Below are positions 60,795-64,000 of a stretch of 64,000 bases of DNA, piece after piece. The stretch's first letter is position 1. Each line of letters opens with the position of its first letter. This DNA is from Flavobacteriaceae bacterium UBA3611 (lineage in GTDB: Bacteria > Bacteroidota > Bacteroidia > Flavobacteriales > Flavobacteriaceae), in assembly GCA_002375495.1 (NCBI GenBank), contig DFLU01000014.1, positions 62,001 through 126,000 on the forward strand, given 5' to 3'. A model generated the notes under the pieces. The model searched no databases, was not told the origin of the DNA, and saw only the letters and a list, made by a program, of their open reading frames with translations. Made by a program: the position numbers and the translations under genes.

Positions 60795-61958
60795 CTAGTA
60801 TTCATCATACTCATCCCCAAAGTTGAAGGTAAGCCCAAATCGAAGGGTTCCTTCCAACGGACTTCTAACAGCCGAAGTTGAGAATAGGTATGAAATGTCT
60901 ATGTTAATTGCGGTGTATCTAAAACCTGCCCCAAGTGAAAGGAATTTTCTTGAACCTTTTAGGTCACTTTCATTAAAATAACCTGTACGGAAAGCAAACA
61001 CATCTTGGTACCAGTACTCTGCACCCAATGCCCATGTAAATTCTTTCAATTCTTCACTGAAACCATCTGGTGCATCACCAAATGATTCAAAGATTCCAGA
61101 AAAGAAGCTAATATCTTCATATTGCTCATCGTCTTCAGCATCAATATCTCCATCACCATCGAAATCTCTCGGAGTTGGAACCAACAACTTGTTTACTTGT
61201 GCTGAAACGCCAACCTTGTTGTATTCATCTAAAATAAAATCGAAACCAGCACCTAAAGCCATGTTTGTTGGAAGGTTGTTTTCCTGCCCAACTTCATCAT
61301 ACTTGATCTTCGGACCAATATTTGAGAAGTTGAAACCTGCTCTCCAACGACCGTCAAAATCGTTATAGGCAATTTCTTCAGATTGGTAATAACCCGCAAT
61401 ATCTACTGCAAATGAACTAGCCGCAGTAGCATCTTCGTTCGCAGCTTGTATTCTCAAATCTGAACGTAGATAACGACCGGCAACCCCCATCGCAAAACGA
61501 TCGCTCAGACGAAGTGAGTATGAAAGATCGAATGTAAATTCGTTCGGGCTTTGAATAAGTGGCACCTGCTCTGGCGTATCACGCAGTTCAATATCTCCTA
61601 AGCTGAAATAACGCAAGCTAGCACCAATGGCGCTACGCTCATTAATACGGTTGTAATACGTTAAATTTCCAAGGAAAATATCGTTTACCAATTGACTTAA
61701 GTATGGAGTGTATGTAACACCAACACCTTGTTTTGAAATCGCGAAAGCATATTTTGCTGGGTTCCATTGTTGCGAAAAAGCATCGGCTGAAGTAGTAACT
61801 CCAATATCTCCCATACCTGCGGCACGGGCGTCTGCTGCAATCAATACAAACGGAACTGCTGTTGTGATAACTCTTTGGTTAGCAGTAGAGTTATCTTCCT
61901 GGGCCGAAGTGTTAAAGGTAACCAGGGCCAATAAAATCAGGATAAAGATTTTCTTCAT
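60795..61958 (-). CDS. porV: T9SS outer-membrane shuttle protein PorV
   Basis: 387 residues from the ATG at 61958 (a GTG six codons earlier is unlikely; MKKIFILILLALVTFNTSAQ is a clean signal peptide). FadL-like beta-barrel with the PorV landmarks ITTAVPFVLIAADARAAGMG and SADAFSQQWNPAKYAF, ending RFGLTFNFGDEYDEY. PorV carries cargo from the SprA translocon to PorU. One loop (265-276, DFDGDGDIDAED) has a full EF-hand-type calcium signature, an unusual feature. It follows porU after 42 bp. Confidence 0.95.
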   Translation of the reverse strand: MKKIFILILLALVTFNTSAQEDNSTANQRVITTAVPFVLIAADARAAGMGDIGVTTSADAFSQQWNPAKYAFAISKQGVGVTYTPYLSQLVNDIFLGNLTYYNRINERSAIGASLRYFSLGDIELRDTPEQVPLIQSPNEFTFDLSYSLRLSDRFAMGVAGRYLRSDLRIQAANEDATAASSFAVDIAGYYQSEEIAYNDFDGRWRAGFNFSNIGPKIKYDEVGQENNLPTNMALGAGFDFILDEYNKVGVSAQVNKLLVPTPRDFDGDGDIDAEDDEQYEDISFFSGIFESFGDAPDGFSEELKEFTWALGAEYWYQDVFAFRTGYFNESDLKGSRKFLSLGAGFRYTAINIDISYLFSTSAVRSPLEGTLRFGLTFNFGDEYDEY

Positions 61959-62000
61959 GAGGTTGAAATTTTGCACAAATATAGGTTTAATTTTGAATTA

Positions 62001-64000
62001 TTAAAGAATTACAAGTTTTTCAAATTTTTCAACTTGCTTATTGGTTAACGGAGATTTTACAGTAATCTTATATACATAAACACCTTTTCCTATTCTATCG
62101 CCGAAATCATCTTTTCCGTCCCATACAATCTCACGAGATAAGAAACCATCGGTCGTGATCGTCTGATTTTTTGTCCACACCACCTTACCAGTTACGGTAA
62201 AAACCTGAACCTGAACTTCCAAAGGCTCAAAAGGGCGGTTATGATTGAACCAGAATTCGGTGTAATTTACAAAAGGATTTGGGTAATTTAGAACGCGCGT
62301 AATTTCCAGCTCGTCGTTACCCGTAACAATAAATTGGATATCTGCGGTAGATGAATTGTTATACACATCCCATGCGCGAAACGACAGAGTATGGAGACCC
62401 TTTTCAAGATCTCTTAAATTGTAAGTAGTTGTTCCGCGTGTGAAATCGTCTACTTCAGCTTGGTAAAATTCGTTTAGGACAATCGGATTCGATTCGTCAC
62501 CATCTAAAATAGCTATGATATCATGGCCAATACCACTGGCGGTATTGATTCCGTTTTCATCTTCCAGCTTGGCTAACAGTATCGGACTATCATTTGTGAT
62601 TCCACCAGAAACAAAACTCTCGTCGTTCATGAAGAGGTTAATTCGAGGCCCGGTGTTATCTGCAGCTGCATTTTCATTGAGGCCACCTACGCGCAACACT
62701 TCATTGACGCCCGTTTGGTCTTCAAGTGCAACATTATTTTGCGAATATAAGCTGAGTCGTGCTTCACCTACAGGAATTTGGATATCTCTAGGCACTACAA
62801 ATTCAAATTCAAATCGACCATTGGTTACAGTTGCCTGCCCATTAAACAGTCCTTCTCCCAAAGTTTTGAAATCTAAGATAAGTAGATTGTTGAAATCACC
62901 GTCGTCGTCGTAATCGGTAGTGGTATCTCGGGTACCATCATTTCCCAACGTTTGTCGCTGTACATTCTTATCAAATAATTTTGCTTCCAAAATACCATTG
63001 TAGTTGGATAGTAAATTTCCATTAATATCAGCCACTTCTCCACCTAGTGTTACTCGATCTAAGGCACGAAGCGGTGGGCTACTAGCTGTTATGGGTTGGC
63101 CGTTAATAGTTGTAAGCCTAATTCCTGGGGTTGGAAACGCCAAATTAGACGCAGGATCCCCAATAAAAAACACTACGCGCCTTGTATTATCTACTATATT
63201 ATTCTTTGCTAGCCGTGTTGCTTCGGCGGGAGTTGGCGGTACGCCTAATCTATTACCAGCATATCCAAATAATTGTGGTGCCAATTTCTGGTTAAACTCT
63301 ACCCCAGTAGAAACAAATATAGATCGTGTGGTAGTAATTAAAGACACCGCACCTCCTTCTGGATTCCAAAATGTAAGTTCGCCAGCTGTAATTCGTTGTG
63401 GGTCGTCAAATTTGGTGAATTCACAAGTCACCGTTACTATACATGGTAGATTGTCTGGGTTCCTGAGATTTTCTGCGACCTGTTTGTTATAGATAAACTC
63501 TTTGGCGAGCCCGTCTTCACCTCCGTGACCAAAGTAATTGATTACAAGTGCCCCTACTTCAGTTTTATTCTGAATTTCCTTCGTTACCGTTGGATAGCGA
63601 TTTCCTCCTGCGGAAGCTTCTTGCAGAAAAGCATCGGTATGGATTTTCTTTACATTTATATAGCGCTTATTATTTGAAATCTGATCTCCAAGATTGTCTA
63701 AATTTAATTCTAGGTCACGATATTCAAATGGCGCATCTACGTCATCTGAAATTAAGATAAAGTTGTTTCTCCAGTTTCCGTAGGAAGATCGCGAAGCGTA
63801 ATTTACAATCTTGTCTACCATTGAGTTTGCCAATTGTACATTGTCTGCCAAAATACGGCCCACAGCAATATCTAAATTATCGATATCTGGGAGCGTATCA
63901 CCAAACTCATCAATCGATTCCCCACCAATAGTACCTTCAAAAGCACCTATATTTCCGAAGAAATCATCGCTCATAAATGAAGTCGCCGTACTCGTACTTT
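62001..64000 (-). CDS. porU: T9SS C-terminal signal peptidase PorU, N-terminus beyond window
   Basis: Partial gene: about 666 codons are visible and the frame is still open at the right edge, so the true start is outside (the ATG at 63974 is internal). Gingipain-like C25 protease: catalytic His in NYFGHGGEDG (near 63525) and Cys in VTVTCEFTKF (near 63424), then LTFWNPEGGAVSLITTTRS. Ig-like domains follow, and a C-terminal region similar to Por sorting/gliding domains (LNYPNPFVNYTEFWF, GKGVYVYKITV). PorU cuts the sorting domain off T9SS cargo at the cell surface. It is followed by porV. Confidence 0.93.
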   Translation of the reverse strand, partial: STSTATSFMSDDFFGNIGAFEGTIGGESIDEFGDTLPDIDNLDIAVGRILADNVQLANSMVDKIVNYASRSSYGNWRNNFILISDDVDAPFEYRDLELNLDNLGDQISNNKRYINVKKIHTDAFLQEASAGGNRYPTVTKEIQNKTEVGALVINYFGHGGEDGLAKEFIYNKQVAENLRNPDNLPCIVTVTCEFTKFDDPQRITAGELTFWNPEGGAVSLITTTRSIFVSTGVEFNQKLAPQLFGYAGNRLGVPPTPAEATRLAKNNIVDNTRRVVFFIGDPASNLAFPTPGIRLTTINGQPITASSPPLRALDRVTLGGEVADINGNLLSNYNGILEAKLFDKNVQRQTLGNDGTRDTTTDYDDDGDFNNLLILDFKTLGEGLFNGQATVTNGRFEFEFVVPRDIQIPVGEARLSLYSQNNVALEDQTGVNEVLRVGGLNENAAADNTGPRINLFMNDESFVSGGITNDSPILLAKLEDENGINTASGIGHDIIAILDGDESNPIVLNEFYQAEVDDFTRGTTTYNLRDLEKGLHTLSFRAWDVYNNSSTADIQFIVTGNDELEITRVLNYPNPFVNYTEFWFNHNRPFEPLEVQVQVFTVTGKVVWTKNQTITTDGFLSREIVWDGKDDFGDRIGKGVYVYKITVKSPLTNKQVEKFEKLVIL

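Overview
This window looks like chromosomal DNA of a marine-type member of the Flavobacteriaceae (phylum Bacteroidota). The reasons are the type IX secretion (T9SS) and gliding genes (porU, porV, gldA), several secreted proteins with a Por-type C-terminal sorting domain, promoters of the TTG-N19-TAnnTTTG kind without Shine-Dalgarno sequences, a DAHP synthase/chorismate mutase fusion, and the porV-cdd-pdhA-pdhC gene order. No rRNA, tRNA, CRISPR array, prophage or insertion sequence was seen. No stretch longer than about 300 bases lacks a gene.

Layout. 1-2142 (-): an ECF sigma factor, its membrane anti-sigma factor and a truncated outer-membrane protein, read as one unit. 2339-8304: polyprenyl synthase, a T9SS adhesin-like protein, rlmN, a T9SS serine protease and queA. 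8459-16851 (-): aroA, a small membrane protein and a MazG-like protein, then two tandem DUF3857/transglutaminase proteins, dtd, rsgA and the DAHPS-chorismate mutase gene. The last is preceded by what looks like a transcription attenuator with a Trp-Trp leader peptide. 17103-21196: gldA, an FMN-binding regulator, mpl and a TPR protein. 21469-27561: a 2030-residue alpha-2-macroglobulin-like protein. 27571-31712 (-): a DUF4136 lipoprotein, an L-domain T9SS protein, obgE and adk. 31862-36049 (+): purK, purE, an M3 peptidase and a lipoprotein. 36050-37486 (-): an M28 peptidase with a T9SS tail. 37615-39508 (+): a GbsR/MarR-type regulator with duplicated operator, a membrane protein and a methyltransferase. 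39640-44275: an ECF sigma/zinc anti-sigma pair, a UbiA-like protein and gcvP. 44437-49000: a FabH-like ketosynthase, a flippase and two family-2 glycosyltransferases. 49020-53355 (+): alkaline phosphatase, an MlaE/MlaF pair and an FG-GAP/ASPIC T9SS protein. 53405-64000 (-): DUF389 protein, manC, SprT-like protein, SDR, pdhC, pdhA, cdd, porV and the 3' part of porU.

How it works together. PorU (sortase-like C25 protease) and PorV (shuttle) at the right edge act on cargo of the kind encoded by at least five genes here (3417, 5460, 28144, 36050 and 51733). GldA belongs to the gliding machinery. Envelope genes (flippase, glycosyltransferases, manC, mla, mpl, A2M) form a second theme; housekeeping metabolism (purine, shikimate, glycine cleavage, pyruvate dehydrogenase, tRNA/rRNA modification) fills the rest.

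The most interesting signals are regulatory. They are (i) a 13-codon leader peptide containing F, W, W and Y, followed by a terminator, ahead of the first gene of aromatic biosynthesis; (ii) a perfect Bacteroidota promoter overlapped by a palindrome that recurs before the next gene of the gbsR unit; and (iii) three genes whose TAnnTTTG box lies exactly four bases before the ATG, suggesting leaderless mRNAs.
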